From Streptomyces lateritius (GTDB lineage: Bacteria > Actinomycetota > Actinomycetes > Streptomycetales > Streptomycetaceae): 64,000 nt of DNA. The first letter of the stretch is position 1, and each line of letters begins with the position of its first letter. The notes under the pieces are model-generated. The model was not told the DNA's origin and ran no database searches. It saw only the letters and a list, made by a program, of their open reading frames with translations. The translations under genes and the position numbers were made by a program. Below, one piece after another: positions 7,901 to 16,433 of the stretch. The stretch is from positions 328,218 to 392,217 of the forward strand of contig NZ_BMTO01000003.1 in NCBI RefSeq assembly GCF_014649715.1, read 5' to 3'.

Positions 7901-9361
7901 ATGACATCGGCACGATCGGTACGTCCCCCTCTGCGATCACTGGGTGCCGCCGGCGCCGCCGTGGCCGCCCTGCTCCTCGGCCTCGCCGCCGCACCACCGG
8001 CCGCCGTCGCCGCCCCCGTGACCCACGAGGCGGAGACCGCCACCGTCTCCCAGGGCGCGGCCGAGTCCAACCACACCGGCTTCACCGGAACCGGCTTCGT
8101 CAACTACGACAACACCGCCGGCGGCTACGTCCAGTGGAACGTCGACGCCGCCCAGGCGGGCACCGCGACCCTCACCCTGCGGTACGCCAACGGCAGCACC
8201 ACCAACCGGCCCATGGACATCGCCGTCAACGGCGCGGTCACCTCCTCCGGCAAGGCATTCGCCGGCACCGGCGCCTGGACCACCTGGGCCACGACCACCG
8301 TCACCGCGAACCTCAAGGCCGGAACCAACACGATCCGGGCCACCGCCACCACCGCGAACGGCGGCCCCAACGTCGACCACCTGAAGGTCGACACCGCCAC
8401 CACCCAGCCGCCCACCGGCGCCACCCCGGCCGCCGTCAACGGACAGCTGAAGGTCTGCGGCACCCAACTCTGCAACCGGTACGGCAAGCCGATCCAGCTG
8501 CGCGGCATGTCCGGCCACGGCACCCAGTGGTACAGCCAGTGCCTCACCGGCGGCTCGCTCGACGCACTCGCCAAGGACTGGAACGCCGACGTCCTGCGCG
8601 TCTCCACCTACGTCCAGGAGGAGGGGTACGAGACCGACCCGCGCAAGTACACCGACCTGGCCCACTCGCTCATCGACCAGGCCACCGCACGCGGCATGTA
8701 CGTGATCGTCGACTGGCACATGCTCGACCCCGGTGACCCGCACTACAACCTGGCCCGCGCCAAGACCTTCTTCACCGAGATCGCCCAGCGCCACGGCTCC
8801 AGGACCAACCTGCTCTACGAGATCGCCAACGAGCCCAGCGGCGTCGCCTGGTCCCGCATCAAGAGCTACGCCGAGCAGCTCATCCCGGTCATCCGCGCCA
8901 AGGACGCCGAGACCCCCGTCCTCGTCGGCACGCGCGCGTGGTCCTCGCTCGGCGTCTCCGAGGGGGCCGACGAGTCCGAAGTGGTCGCCAACCCGGTGAA
9001 CGCCTCCAACATCATGTACACCTTCCACTTCTACGCGTACTCGCACCGCGAGGCGTACCTGAACACGCTCTCCCGCGCCGCCGACAAGCTGCCGGTCTTC
9101 GTCACCGAGTTCGGCACCCAGAACTACGCGGGAGAGGGTGCGAACGACTTCGCCATGACCCAGCGGTTCATCGACCTCATGGCCGCCAAGAAGATCAGCT
9201 GGGTCAACTGGAACTACTCCGACGACCACCGCAGCGGCGCCGTCTTCACCGCCGGCACCTGCGCGAACAACGGCCCGTGGGCCGGTACGAGCAACCTCAA
9301 GCCCGCGGGTGTGTGGATCCGCGACCGGATCAGGACGGCAGACGACTTCCCCACCTCCTGA
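7901..9361 (+). CDS. Secreted GH5 cellulase with N-terminal CBM35-like module
   Basis: Hydrolyses beta-1,4-glucan outside the cell. A Sec signal peptide covers residues 1 to about 38 (ends AAVAAP). A beta-rich carbohydrate-binding module starts HEAETATVSQGAA (CBM6/35 type, residues 40-160), then a PT-rich linker and a GH5 barrel beginning VNGQLKVCGTQLCNRYGKPIQLRGMSGHG. The acid/base is E311 in IANEPSG and the nucleophile E403 in VTEFGTQ; DWHM and FHFYAYSH loops are also family-typical. The ATG at 7901 follows GGGAGA. A hairpin follows the stop, so it is probably a single-gene unit. Confidence 0.94.
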   Translation: MTSARSVRPPLRSLGAAGAAVAALLLGLAAAPPAAVAAPVTHEAETATVSQGAAESNHTGFTGTGFVNYDNTAGGYVQWNVDAAQAGTATLTLRYANGSTTNRPMDIAVNGAVTSSGKAFAGTGAWTTWATTTVTANLKAGTNTIRATATTANGGPNVDHLKVDTATTQPPTGATPAAVNGQLKVCGTQLCNRYGKPIQLRGMSGHGTQWYSQCLTGGSLDALAKDWNADVLRVSTYVQEEGYETDPRKYTDLAHSLIDQATARGMYVIVDWHMLDPGDPHYNLARAKTFFTEIAQRHGSRTNLLYEIANEPSGVAWSRIKSYAEQLIPVIRAKDAETPVLVGTRAWSSLGVSEGADESEVVANPVNASNIMYTFHFYAYSHREAYLNTLSRAADKLPVFVTEFGTQNYAGEGANDFAMTQRFIDLMAAKKISWVNWNYSDDHRSGAVFTAGTCANNGPWAGTSNLKPAGVWIRDRIRTADDFPTS

Positions 9362-9373
9362 CGCCACCTCGAC

Positions 9374-9419
9374 GCGCCCCCGTCCCGCGCCCTGTGATGC
9401 ACTGGGCGGGCGGGGGCGC
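9374..9419 (+). terminator. Strong GC hairpin after the cellulase
   Basis: GCGCCCCCG at 9374-9382 pairs with CGGGGGCGC at 9411-9419, with further pairing between CCCGCGCCC and GGGCGGG inside and TGTGATGCACT at the tip. The U-tract is absent, as usual in Streptomyces. Confidence 0.7.
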
Positions 9420-9436
9420 ATCGAACAGGAGCAGCA

Positions 9437-10744
9437 TTGACCAGCTACCGCCAGCCCGGGCTCGTCCTCACCGACCGCCGTTTCACCGTCCCGCTCGACC
9501 ACGCCGACCCCGAGGGCGAGCAGATCGAGGTCTATGGCCGTGAGGTCGTCGCGAGCGACAAGGCAGGGCCGGACGGGACGGACCTGCCATGGCTGGTGTA
9601 TCTGGAGGGCGGCCCCGGCTTCGGGGCCCGCCGCTTCATCGGTCCGCAGGCATGGCTCGGCCGGGCCGTGCGGGAGTTCCGCGTCCTCCTCCTGGACCAG
9701 CGCGGCACCGGCAACTCCACCCCCGCCACCCGCCAGACACTCCCGCTGCGCGGCACCCCCGCCCAGCAGGCCGACTACCTCGCCCACTTCCGGGCCGACT
9801 CGATCGTCCAGGACTGCGAGCTCATCCGTAAGCGCCTCACCGGCGGCGCCCGCTGGACCGTCCTCGGTCAGAGCTTCGGCGGCTTCTGCGCCACCCACTA
9901 CCTCTCGACCGCGCCGGAGGGGCTGAAGACCGTCCTGATCACCGGCGGACTGCCGTCCCTGCACGCGGACGCCGGCGAGGTCTACCGGGCCGCCTACCCC
10001 CGTATCCGGCGCAAGTCCGAGGCCCACTACTCCCGCTACCCGCAGGACGTCGAACGCGCCCGCCGGATCGCCGCCCACCTGCTCGACCACGAAGTCACCC
10101 TGCCGAACGGCGGCCTGCTCACGCCCCAGGCCTTCCAGTCCCTCGGCATCCTCCTCGGCGGCGGCGACGGCACCCACCAGCTCCACCTCCTCCTGGAGGA
10201 CGCCTTCGTCCCGACGCCCGGCGGCCCCGCCCTCTCGGACGCCTTCCTGGAGAACGTCCAGGCCGTCCTCTCGTACGCCGGACACCCGCTGTACGCCGTG
10301 CTCCACGAGGCGATCTACGCCCAGGGCCGGGGCCCCACCGCCTGGGCCGCCGAACGCGTCCGCGCCGAATTCCCCGCCTTCGACGCCGAGAAGACGCTCG
10401 CCGGGGACGAACCGCTCCTCTTCACCGGCGAGACCGTGCACCCCTGGCACTTCGAGACCGACCCGGCCCTGCGCCCGCTGCGCGAGACCGCCCACCTCCT
10501 CGCCGAGCGGACCGACTGGACCCCGCTCTACGACCCGGCGCGGCTGGCCGTCAACGAGGTGCCGGTGGCCGCCGCCGTCTACCACGACGACCTGTACGTG
10601 GACACCGCCCACTCCCTGGAGACCGCCCGCGCGATCCGGGGCCTGCGCACCTGGGTGACCGACGAGTTCGAGCACGACGGCGTCCGGGCGGGCGGCCCGC
10701 GCGTCCTGGACCGGCTGCTCGCCCTCGCCCGGGGCGAGGTCTGA
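9437..10744 (+). CDS. S33-family prolyl aminopeptidase (alpha/beta hydrolase)
   Basis: Likely removes N-terminal proline from peptides in the cytosol. Landmarks are the oxyanion-hole segment LEGGPGFGAR, LLLDQRGTGNS, the nucleophile elbow GQSFGGFC, a helical cap, and the late YHDDLYVDTAHS carrying the expected acid and histidine region. No signal peptide. The start is TTG 9437: AGGAG lies 7 bases upstream and the next in-frame methionines come well inside the fold. 435 residues is normal for the larger PAP subgroup. Confidence 0.88.
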   Translation: MTSYRQPGLVLTDRRFTVPLDHADPEGEQIEVYGREVVASDKAGPDGTDLPWLVYLEGGPGFGARRFIGPQAWLGRAVREFRVLLLDQRGTGNSTPATRQTLPLRGTPAQQADYLAHFRADSIVQDCELIRKRLTGGARWTVLGQSFGGFCATHYLSTAPEGLKTVLITGGLPSLHADAGEVYRAAYPRIRRKSEAHYSRYPQDVERARRIAAHLLDHEVTLPNGGLLTPQAFQSLGILLGGGDGTHQLHLLLEDAFVPTPGGPALSDAFLENVQAVLSYAGHPLYAVLHEAIYAQGRGPTAWAAERVRAEFPAFDAEKTLAGDEPLLFTGETVHPWHFETDPALRPLRETAHLLAERTDWTPLYDPARLAVNEVPVAAAVYHDDLYVDTAHSLETARAIRGLRTWVTDEFEHDGVRAGGPRVLDRLLALARGEV

Positions 10745-10858
10745 CCGCCCCGGGGGAGGGAAGCGGGACGTGATCGCCCGAGGTGAGCCCTGATCCTCCG
10801 GGGATAGGATTCGGCGCGCAATCGGTCGGCGGTCGAGGCGAGTCCACAGGGGGCGCGG

Positions 10859-11997
10859 GTGGCACGCGACGAGGTTCCGGCGTCCGGACGCGAGCTGAAG
10901 TTCCGAGCCCTCATGGCGGAGCTGCGACGGGGCATCCTCGACGGCACGTGGCCGCCCGGCAGCAAGCGGCCCACCGAGCGGGCCCTGGCCACGGAGACCG
11001 GTCTCTCGGTGACCACGGTCCGCCGGGCGTACGAGGACCTCGTCGCCCTCGGTCTGGTCGAACGCCGCCAGGGAGCCGGGACGTTCGCCGCACACCGCCA
11101 CGAGGAACCGGGCGACCGCCGGATCGTGGGCGTCCTGGTCCCGGACACCGCCTTCTACTCCCCCCGCGTCCTCCAGGGCATCGAGAAGGAACTCGCGGCG
11201 GCCGGCGCGCGGCTCGTCCTGGCCTGCTCGCACTACGTCCCCGCCGAGGAGGACGCGGCCGTCCGCCGGCTGCTCTCCTCCGGCGTCCACGGCCTGCTCC
11301 TCGTCCCCACCCTGCACACCGCCGTGGATCCCGGCCGGCGCGCCGAGGAACTCCTGGCCCTGCCCGTCCCCGCCGTCCTCGTCGAGCGCCGGCTGGCCGC
11401 GACGCACGGCCCGGGCGACCCCACCGAGCACGTCTGCACCGACCACGAGGGCGGGGCCTACGACGCCGTACGCCACCTGCGCGCGCTGGGCCATGACGGG
11501 CTCGCCCTCCTCGTACGCTCCGACGCGCCCACCACCGCGCCCATCGAGTCCGGCTTCGCCCTGGCCGTCGCCGACCTCGGCCTCCACGCGCCCCTGCGCA
11601 TCCGGGAGGAGCGGCAGGGCTGGAACCCCCGGCGGGCGGACCGGGCGGTCGCCGACGCGCGCGGCGGGCGTCACCGCCGGCCTCTGCTTCGGCGACCGCG
11701 AGGCCGCTCTCGTCCTTGCGGCCACCCCGCCGCGCCGGTCTGCGGGTCCCCCAGGATCTGGCGCTGATCAGCTTCGACAACGAGTTCGCGGACGTCGCCG
11801 AGACCCCGCTGGCGGCTGTCTCACCGCCCAAGTACCAGGTGGGCAGGCTCGCCGCGCAGATCCTGCTGCGCCGGCTCGCCGACGGGGACGCCTCCCCGCT
11901 CCACCAGGTGCAGCTGCGGCCGAGGCTGGTCGTCCGGGCCTCCTGCGGGGCGGCGCGCGGGGTGGTCGCGCGCAAAAGTCCAAGCGGTGCGTACTGA
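10859..11997 (+). pseudogene. GntR-type HTH with LacI-like sensor domain, interrupted by two frameshifts
   Basis: A transcription regulator of the GntR/LacI-fusion kind. The N-terminus is a winged helix (ELRRGILDGTWPPGSKRPTERALA, TTVRRAYEDLVALGLVERRQGAGTF), then a sugar-sensor domain (IVGVLVPDTAFYSPRVLQGIEKEL, HVCTDHEGGAYDAVRHLRALGHDG). The frame is intact to about 11655, then continues in a second frame (GVTAGLCFGDREAALVLAA) to about 11720 and in a third (RRAGLRVPQDLALISFDNEFADVAETPLAAVSPP) to the stop at 11997. Two indels within 70 bp mean either a recent pseudogene or sequence error. It would naturally control the SIS/PIG-L genes just downstream. Confidence 0.75.
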
Positions 11998-12068
11998 TTG
12001 CTCATGGTGTGCTCGTGCGGGAGCGGATAGAACTCGGCCCGGACCACCCATGAGGAGAGGACCCGGAC

Positions 12069-12968
12069 ATGACCACCCACGTCAGTGCCGAGATCGCCGG
12101 CCAGCCCGACTGCTGGCGCCGCGCCGCCGACACGGCCGCCGACCACGCCACGCTGCTGCCCCAGCGCGGTGAGCGGATCGCGGTCGTCGGCTGCGGCACC
12201 TCGTACTTCATGGCCCGTGCCTACGCGGCCCTGCGCGAATCCCTCGGCGCGGGCGAGACCGACGCCTTCCCGGCCTCCGACGAGACGCCGCTCGGGCGCG
12301 GCTACGACCGGATCGTGGCCCTCACCCGCTCCGGCGCGACGACCGAGGTGGCGACGCTGCTCGCCCGGGCCGCCGGCCGCATCCCCACCCTCGTCCTGAC
12401 CAGCGCCCCGGACAGTCGCGCCGCACAGCACGCGGACGGAGTGGTCGGCCTCGGCTTCGCCGACGAACGCTCCGTCGTGCAGACCCGGTTCGCCACCACC
12501 GCCCTCCAACTGCTGCGCGCGGGGCTCGGGGTGGACCTGTCCGCCTCGATCGCCGACGCCGAACTGGCCCTGTACGAACCGCTGCCGACCGCCTGGGAGC
12601 AGCGCGGCCAGTTCACCTTTCTCGGCACCGGCTGGACGGTCGGACTCGCCGACGAAGCCGCCCACAAGCTCCGCGGCGTGGCGCGCGCGTGGACGGAGTC
12701 GTACGCGGCGATGGAGTACCGGCACGGGCCGATCGTCATCAGCGACCGCTCAAGTCTCGTGTGCTGCCTGGGGCCGGAGCCGGCCGGTCTCCGGGACGAA
12801 GTGGAGGCCACGGGCGCGCTGTTCGCGGCCGACGCCATCGATCCGGTCGCGGCTCTGGTGCGCGCCCAGCGACTCGCCGTCACGCTCGCGGCTCGGCGCG
12901 GGCTCAACCCGGACCGCCCCCGCCATGCGTCCCGCTCGGTGATCCTTTCCGGAGCGATCCGGAGGTGA
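12069..12968 (+). CDS. SIS-domain sugar isomerase/deaminase-like protein
   Basis: Two sugar-isomerase (SIS) domains of the GlmS-C/AgaS type. Visible are VVGCGTSYFMARAYAAL, the phosphosugar loop LTRSGATTEV, GFADERSVVQTRFATTAL, and in the second domain FLGTGWTVGLADEAAHKL, ESYAAMEYRHGP. Predicted to act on an amino-sugar phosphate, cytosolic. ATG 12069 follows GAGGAC. It lies between the broken GntR-LacI regulator and the PIG-L gene (18 bp gap), suggesting an amino-sugar or glycoside operon. Confidence 0.88.
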   Translation: MTTHVSAEIAGQPDCWRRAADTAADHATLLPQRGERIAVVGCGTSYFMARAYAALRESLGAGETDAFPASDETPLGRGYDRIVALTRSGATTEVATLLARAAGRIPTLVLTSAPDSRAAQHADGVVGLGFADERSVVQTRFATTALQLLRAGLGVDLSASIADAELALYEPLPTAWEQRGQFTFLGTGWTVGLADEAAHKLRGVARAWTESYAAMEYRHGPIVISDRSSLVCCLGPEPAGLRDEVEATGALFAADAIDPVAALVRAQRLAVTLAARRGLNPDRPRHASRSVILSGAIRR

Positions 12969-12985
12969 CGTCGTAAGCTGCGCCC

Positions 12986-13744
12986 ATGATCGAGTCGAAC
13001 GAACAGGCCCCGCAGCTCGCAGACATGCCCGATGACTGGCAGCGCGCCCTCGCCGTGGTGGCCCACCCCGACGACCTCGAGTACGGCTGCGCCGCCGCCA
13101 TCGCCGGCTGGACGGACGCCGGCAAGGAGGTCACGTACGTCCTCACCACGCGCGGCGAGGCGGGGATCGACTCCCTCGACCCGGCCACCTGCGGCCCGCT
13201 GCGCGAGCGGGAGCAGCGGGCGAGTGCGGAGGTCGTCGGGGTGTCGACGGTGGAGTTCCTGGACCACCGCGACGGGGTGATCGAGTACGGGCTCGGGCTG
13301 CGCCGCGACATCGCGGCGGCCGTCCGCCGCCACCGGCCCGAGCTGGTCATCACCCTCAACCACCGGGACACCTGGGGCCCGGCGGTCGGCGGGGCCTGGA
13401 ACACGCCGGACCATGTCGCGGTCGGCCGCGCCACCCTGGACGCGGCGGGCGACGCGGGCAACCGCTGGATCTTCCCGGAACTGCTCGAACGAGGCCTGGA
13501 GCCGTGGGGCGGAGTCCGCTGGGTCGCGGTCGCCGGCTCGACCACCCCGACGCACGCCGTCGACGCCACCCCCGGCCTCGAACGCTCCGTCCACTCCCTC
13601 CTCGCCCACCGCGCCTACATCGAGGCCCTCACGGACGAGGACCCTGAGGAGTACGTGCGCACCTTCCTCGCCGGCAACAACCAGCGCTTCGCGACCCGCT
13701 ACGGAGGCCGCCCGGCGGTGGCCTTCGAGGTGTTTCCCCGCTGA
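12986..13744 (+). CDS. PIG-L/LmbE-family deacetylase
   Basis: Zinc-dependent N-acetyl-sugar deacetylase family (MshB, PIG-L). The zinc motif AHPDDLEYG (residues about 29-37) is intact; TTRGEAG, LREREQRASAEVVGV and LDHRDG are the usual following elements, and NTPDHVAVG supplies the distal histidine. No signal peptide, so cytosolic. ATG 12986 lies 18 bp after the SIS gene, consistent with an operon acting on an N-acetylated sugar conjugate. 252 residues, normal length. Confidence 0.92.
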   Translation: MIESNEQAPQLADMPDDWQRALAVVAHPDDLEYGCAAAIAGWTDAGKEVTYVLTTRGEAGIDSLDPATCGPLREREQRASAEVVGVSTVEFLDHRDGVIEYGLGLRRDIAAAVRRHRPELVITLNHRDTWGPAVGGAWNTPDHVAVGRATLDAAGDAGNRWIFPELLERGLEPWGGVRWVAVAGSTTPTHAVDATPGLERSVHSLLAHRAYIEALTDEDPEEYVRTFLAGNNQRFATRYGGRPAVAFEVFPR

Positions 13745-13755
13745 CCACCACCGGG

Positions 13756-13774
13756 CCCACCCCCGGACGGTGGG
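13756..13774. terminator. Short hairpin between convergent PIG-L and VOC genes
   Basis: CCCACC and GGTGGG arms around a 7-base loop fill the 30-bp gap between the two stop codons, so it can serve both directions. Confidence 0.55.
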
Positions 13775-14554
13775 CTACGTCCGCGGCACGGGCTTCAGAA
13801 CGGCGAACGGAGCTCCGAAGGGGTCGGCGAGCCACGCGATCCTGCCCACGTCCGGGACGTCCGCCGCCGGCATGAGGACCGAGCCGCCGTTCCCCTGAGC
13901 GCGGCCGACGACCTCGTCCGCGTCCCCGACACCGAAGTACGGGATCCAGCGCGGCTTGTCCCCGCCGTCCTGGAGCTCGGCGATGCCGCCGAAGGAGGCG
14001 TCCTGCTGGTCGCCCTCGGAGGTGGACAGGACCCGGTACGTCATCCCGGGCGCCTCCATCTCCTGCGAGCGCCAGCCGAACAGCTTCCCGTAGAAGTCCA
14101 GCGCCGCCGCCGGGTCGGCGACGTGGAGCTCGACCCAGCACAGCGTGTTGTCCTCGGCAGTCCTCTCCAGGCCCTTGACGGAGGCCGGCTGCCATACGGC
14201 GAAGTCGACGCCGCCCGGATCGGTCAACTGGGCCATCCGCCCGGCGTCCATGACGTCGAGGGGCTGGGCGCGCACGGTGCCGCCGCTCTGCTCGGCCGTC
14301 TTCGCCGTGGCGTCGACGTCGGGCGTCTGGAAGTAGACCGTCCAGGCGGAGTCGGCCCCCTCCTCGGTCAGCGGCCCCAGCGCGGCGACCGTCCGGCCGT
14401 CCCGCTGGAAGAAGCCGTAGCCCCCGGCGTCCGGTCCCGCCGAGGCGAAGTCCCAGCCGAAGACGCCGCTGTAGAACGCGGCGGCGGCCGTCGTGTCGGG
14501 ACTGCCCAGGTCGAGCCAGCTGGGGGAGCCCTTGGTGAAGTCCGTACCGAGCAT
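13775..14554 (-). CDS. Two-domain VOC family protein
   Basis: 259 residues with two glyoxalase-fold repeats: the first from GSPSWLDLGSPDTTAAAAFYSGVFGWDF, the second from LCWVELHVADPAAALDFYGKLFGWRS, each ending in a DPxGxxFAVxxP segment. This hydroxylase-like CFP-30/27kDa type is common in actinobacteria but has no assigned substrate. ATG 14554 has AGGACAG upstream; longer in-frame starts give Arg-rich sequence and were rejected. Paralogous to the genes at 25701-26498 and 31681-32499. Confidence 0.9.
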   Translation of the reverse strand: MLGTDFTKGSPSWLDLGSPDTTAAAAFYSGVFGWDFASAGPDAGGYGFFQRDGRTVAALGPLTEEGADSAWTVYFQTPDVDATAKTAEQSGGTVRAQPLDVMDAGRMAQLTDPGGVDFAVWQPASVKGLERTAEDNTLCWVELHVADPAAALDFYGKLFGWRSQEMEAPGMTYRVLSTSEGDQQDASFGGIAELQDGGDKPRWIPYFGVGDADEVVGRAQGNGGSVLMPAADVPDVGRIAWLADPFGAPFAVLKPVPRT

Positions 14555-14701
14555 GTGGTCTGTCCTGTCTCTGCGCTTCCGGTCTCTCCGCTTCCGGAGG
14601 ACTCCGGCCACCATCGCCGATCCTCGCCGCTCCCCCCGGCCCCCGCAGCGGTACGCCTCGCAGTTCATCCGCGTGGACCAGCCCCCGGCCGGCCGCGCGC
14701 G

Positions 14702-15667
14702 TCACCCGCCGGCTCGGGTGGCCGCCTCGCGGTCCAGGTCGGTGAGGGTCAGTTCCGCGTTGACCGCCACGCCCGCCCGGTAGCCCCCGCTCGCCGCGTT
14801 GATCACCTGTTCCGCGGGGCCGATCGCGTTCCCGGCCGCCCATACGCCGGGCACGCTGGTCAGGCCCGTCGCGTCCACCGTCACGAAGGCGCCCAGGGGG
14901 GTGTCGTGCGTCGCGGCGCCCAGCGCCGTCAGCAGTTCGTCCCGGGGTGTCATGCGGGTGCCGGCGAAGAGCACGGACCGCTCGACGATCCGCCCGTCCG
15001 TCATCCGCACGCCCGTCATCCGGTCCTCCTCGACGACCAGCCCCGCCACCTCGCCCGTCACCACGGTGATGCCCGCGGCCGCCACCCGGCCGAGATCCTC
15101 CTCGGTCAGGGCAGCGGCCGTGTGCGGGAAGAGGGTCACGTCGTCGGACCATTGGGAGACCAGCAATGCCTGGTGCGCGCCCATGACCGGGTGCGCGATC
15201 ACCCCGAACGCCTGGTCGCGGACCTCCCAGCCGTGGCAGTACGGACAGTGCAGCACGTCGCGCCCCCACCGCTCGGCGACGCCGTCGATCGCGGGCAGTT
15301 CGTCCACCAGGCCGGTGGTGACGATCAGCCGCCGGGCCCGTACGGTGGGCCCGCCGTCGACCGTGACGACGAAGCCGTCCGCCGCGTCGGGGACCGCCTC
15401 CGTCACCCGGCCGGCCCGCCGTTCCACCCCGTACGCCGCGATCTCGCGCCGTCCGACCTCCAGGAACTCCGCCGGGCTCATCCCGTCCCGGGAGAGGTAT
15501 CCCTGCATGTGGGCGGCCGGGGCGTTGCGCGGCTCGCCGGCGTCGACCAACAGGGTCCGGCGCCGGGACCGGCCGAGGACCAGGGCCGCGCTCAGTCCCG
15601 CCGCGCCTCCGCCGACGACCACGACCTCGTACCGCTCCCGCTCAGGTGTGCTCTCGTATGCGTCCAT
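14702..15667 (-). CDS. Thioredoxin-reductase-like FAD/NAD(P) oxidoreductase
   Basis: FAD-dependent pyridine-nucleotide oxidoreductase of the TrxB fold. The FAD motif is VVVVGGGAAGLSAALVL, the redox-active disulfide CPYC sits in HCPYCHGWEVRDQ, and GVWAAGNAIGPAEQVINAASGG is the second FAD motif. The NAD(P) domain lacks a textbook GxGxxA at its start (VIAHPVMGAHQALLVSQW), so cofactor use is uncertain. ATG 15667 has AAGG upstream. It is divergent from an XRE-cupin regulator, with a perfect inverted repeat in the shared 68-bp region. Confidence 0.88.
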   Translation of the reverse strand: MDAYESTPERERYEVVVVGGGAAGLSAALVLGRSRRRTLLVDAGEPRNAPAAHMQGYLSRDGMSPAEFLEVGRREIAAYGVERRAGRVTEAVPDAADGFVVTVDGGPTVRARRLIVTTGLVDELPAIDGVAERWGRDVLHCPYCHGWEVRDQAFGVIAHPVMGAHQALLVSQWSDDVTLFPHTAAALTEEDLGRVAAAGITVVTGEVAGLVVEEDRMTGVRMTDGRIVERSVLFAGTRMTPRDELLTALGAATHDTPLGAFVTVDATGLTSVPGVWAAGNAIGPAEQVINAASGGYRAGVAVNAELTLTDLDREAATRAGG

Positions 15668-15704
15668 GCCCCGACCTTCACGCGGCGGAGACGAATCGAC
15701 AAAC

Positions 15705-15727
15705 ATTCTTGCTGTTTCCGCAAGAAT
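15705..15727. promoter_or_regulatory. Perfect inverted repeat ATTCTTGC-7-GCAAGAAT, probable operator of the divergent pair
   Basis: 8-bp perfect arms with a 7-base spacer, between the ATG codons at 15667 (minus) and 15736 (plus). It ends 8 bp before the regulator start, so binding would block its own gene and probably the flavoprotein gene. Confidence 0.8.
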
Positions 15728-15735
15728 CCCTGACC

Positions 15736-16329
15736 ATGAACGCCATGACCGAGGACGAACGCATCGACGAGGTGCTGAACGACGTCGGCCCGCGACTGCG
15801 CCGCATCCGGCGCGAGCGCGGGGCGACCCTGGGCGATCTCTCCGCCTCCACGGGCATCTCCGTGTCCACCCTCTCCCGCCTGGAGTCCGGGCAGCGCAGG
15901 CCCAGCCTGGAGCTGCTGCTCCCGATCGCCCGGGCGCACCAGGTGCCGCTCGACGAACTCGTCGGCGCGCCGCAGGTCGGCGACCCCCGGGTGCGCGCGA
16001 AGCCGATCGTGCGCAACGGCCGCACGATGTACCCGCTGACCCGCCAGCCCGGCGGTCTGCAGGCGTACAAGGTCGTGCAGGAGAAGCCGCACGAACACCC
16101 CGACCCGCGCGTCCACGAGGGGTACGAATGGCTCTACGTGCTCTCGGGGAAGCTGCGGCTCGTCCTCGGTGAGCACGACGTCGTGCTCGGGGCGGGGGAG
16201 GCGGCGGAGTTCGACACGCGCGTGCCGCACTGGTTCGGGCCGACCCCCGACGCGCCGGTGGAGTTCCTGAGCCTGTTCGGGCCGCAGGGGGAACGGATGC
16301 ATGTGCGGGCCCGGCCGAAGAAGTCCTGA
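15736..16329 (+). CDS. XRE-family regulator with C-terminal cupin domain
   Basis: Residues about 15-70 form an HTH_3 domain (RLRRIRRERGATLGDLSASTGISVSTLSRLESGQRRPSLE); residues 110-180 are a cupin barrel (HEHPDPRVHEGYEWLYVLSGKLRLVLGEHDVVLGAGE, FDTRVPHWFG). The cupin histidines suggest metal or small-ligand sensing. ATG 15736 is used; ATG 15745 is possible. It likely controls the divergent flavoprotein gene through the inverted repeat between them; this gene pairing is common in streptomycetes. Confidence 0.92.
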   Translation: MNAMTEDERIDEVLNDVGPRLRRIRRERGATLGDLSASTGISVSTLSRLESGQRRPSLELLLPIARAHQVPLDELVGAPQVGDPRVRAKPIVRNGRTMYPLTRQPGGLQAYKVVQEKPHEHPDPRVHEGYEWLYVLSGKLRLVLGEHDVVLGAGEAAEFDTRVPHWFGPTPDAPVEFLSLFGPQGERMHVRARPKKS

Positions 16330-16359
16330 GAAGTGCCGGGCATACGGTTCCCCCAGAGC

Positions 16360-16371
16360 AAGCGACCGCTT
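16360..16371. promoter_or_regulatory. Inverted repeat AAGCG-2-CGCTT upstream of the acyl-CoA dehydrogenase operon
   Basis: Perfect 5-bp arms, about 60 bp before the first gene, followed by TAGTATG and a second GCGACCGATCGC-like element. The form resembles TetR-family operators upstream of fatty-acid oxidation genes. No regulator is adjacent. Confidence 0.45.
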
Positions 16372-16433
16372 AGTATGCGACCGATCGCGCAGTACCGACC
16401 GCGCAGTACGGACGACGGCTGGTGGAGGACCCG

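Noticed and set aside
7937..11725. 1,262-codon minus-strand open frame
   Set aside because: Lies fully opposite the cellulase, the aminopeptidase and the GntR-type gene, all strongly supported by motifs.
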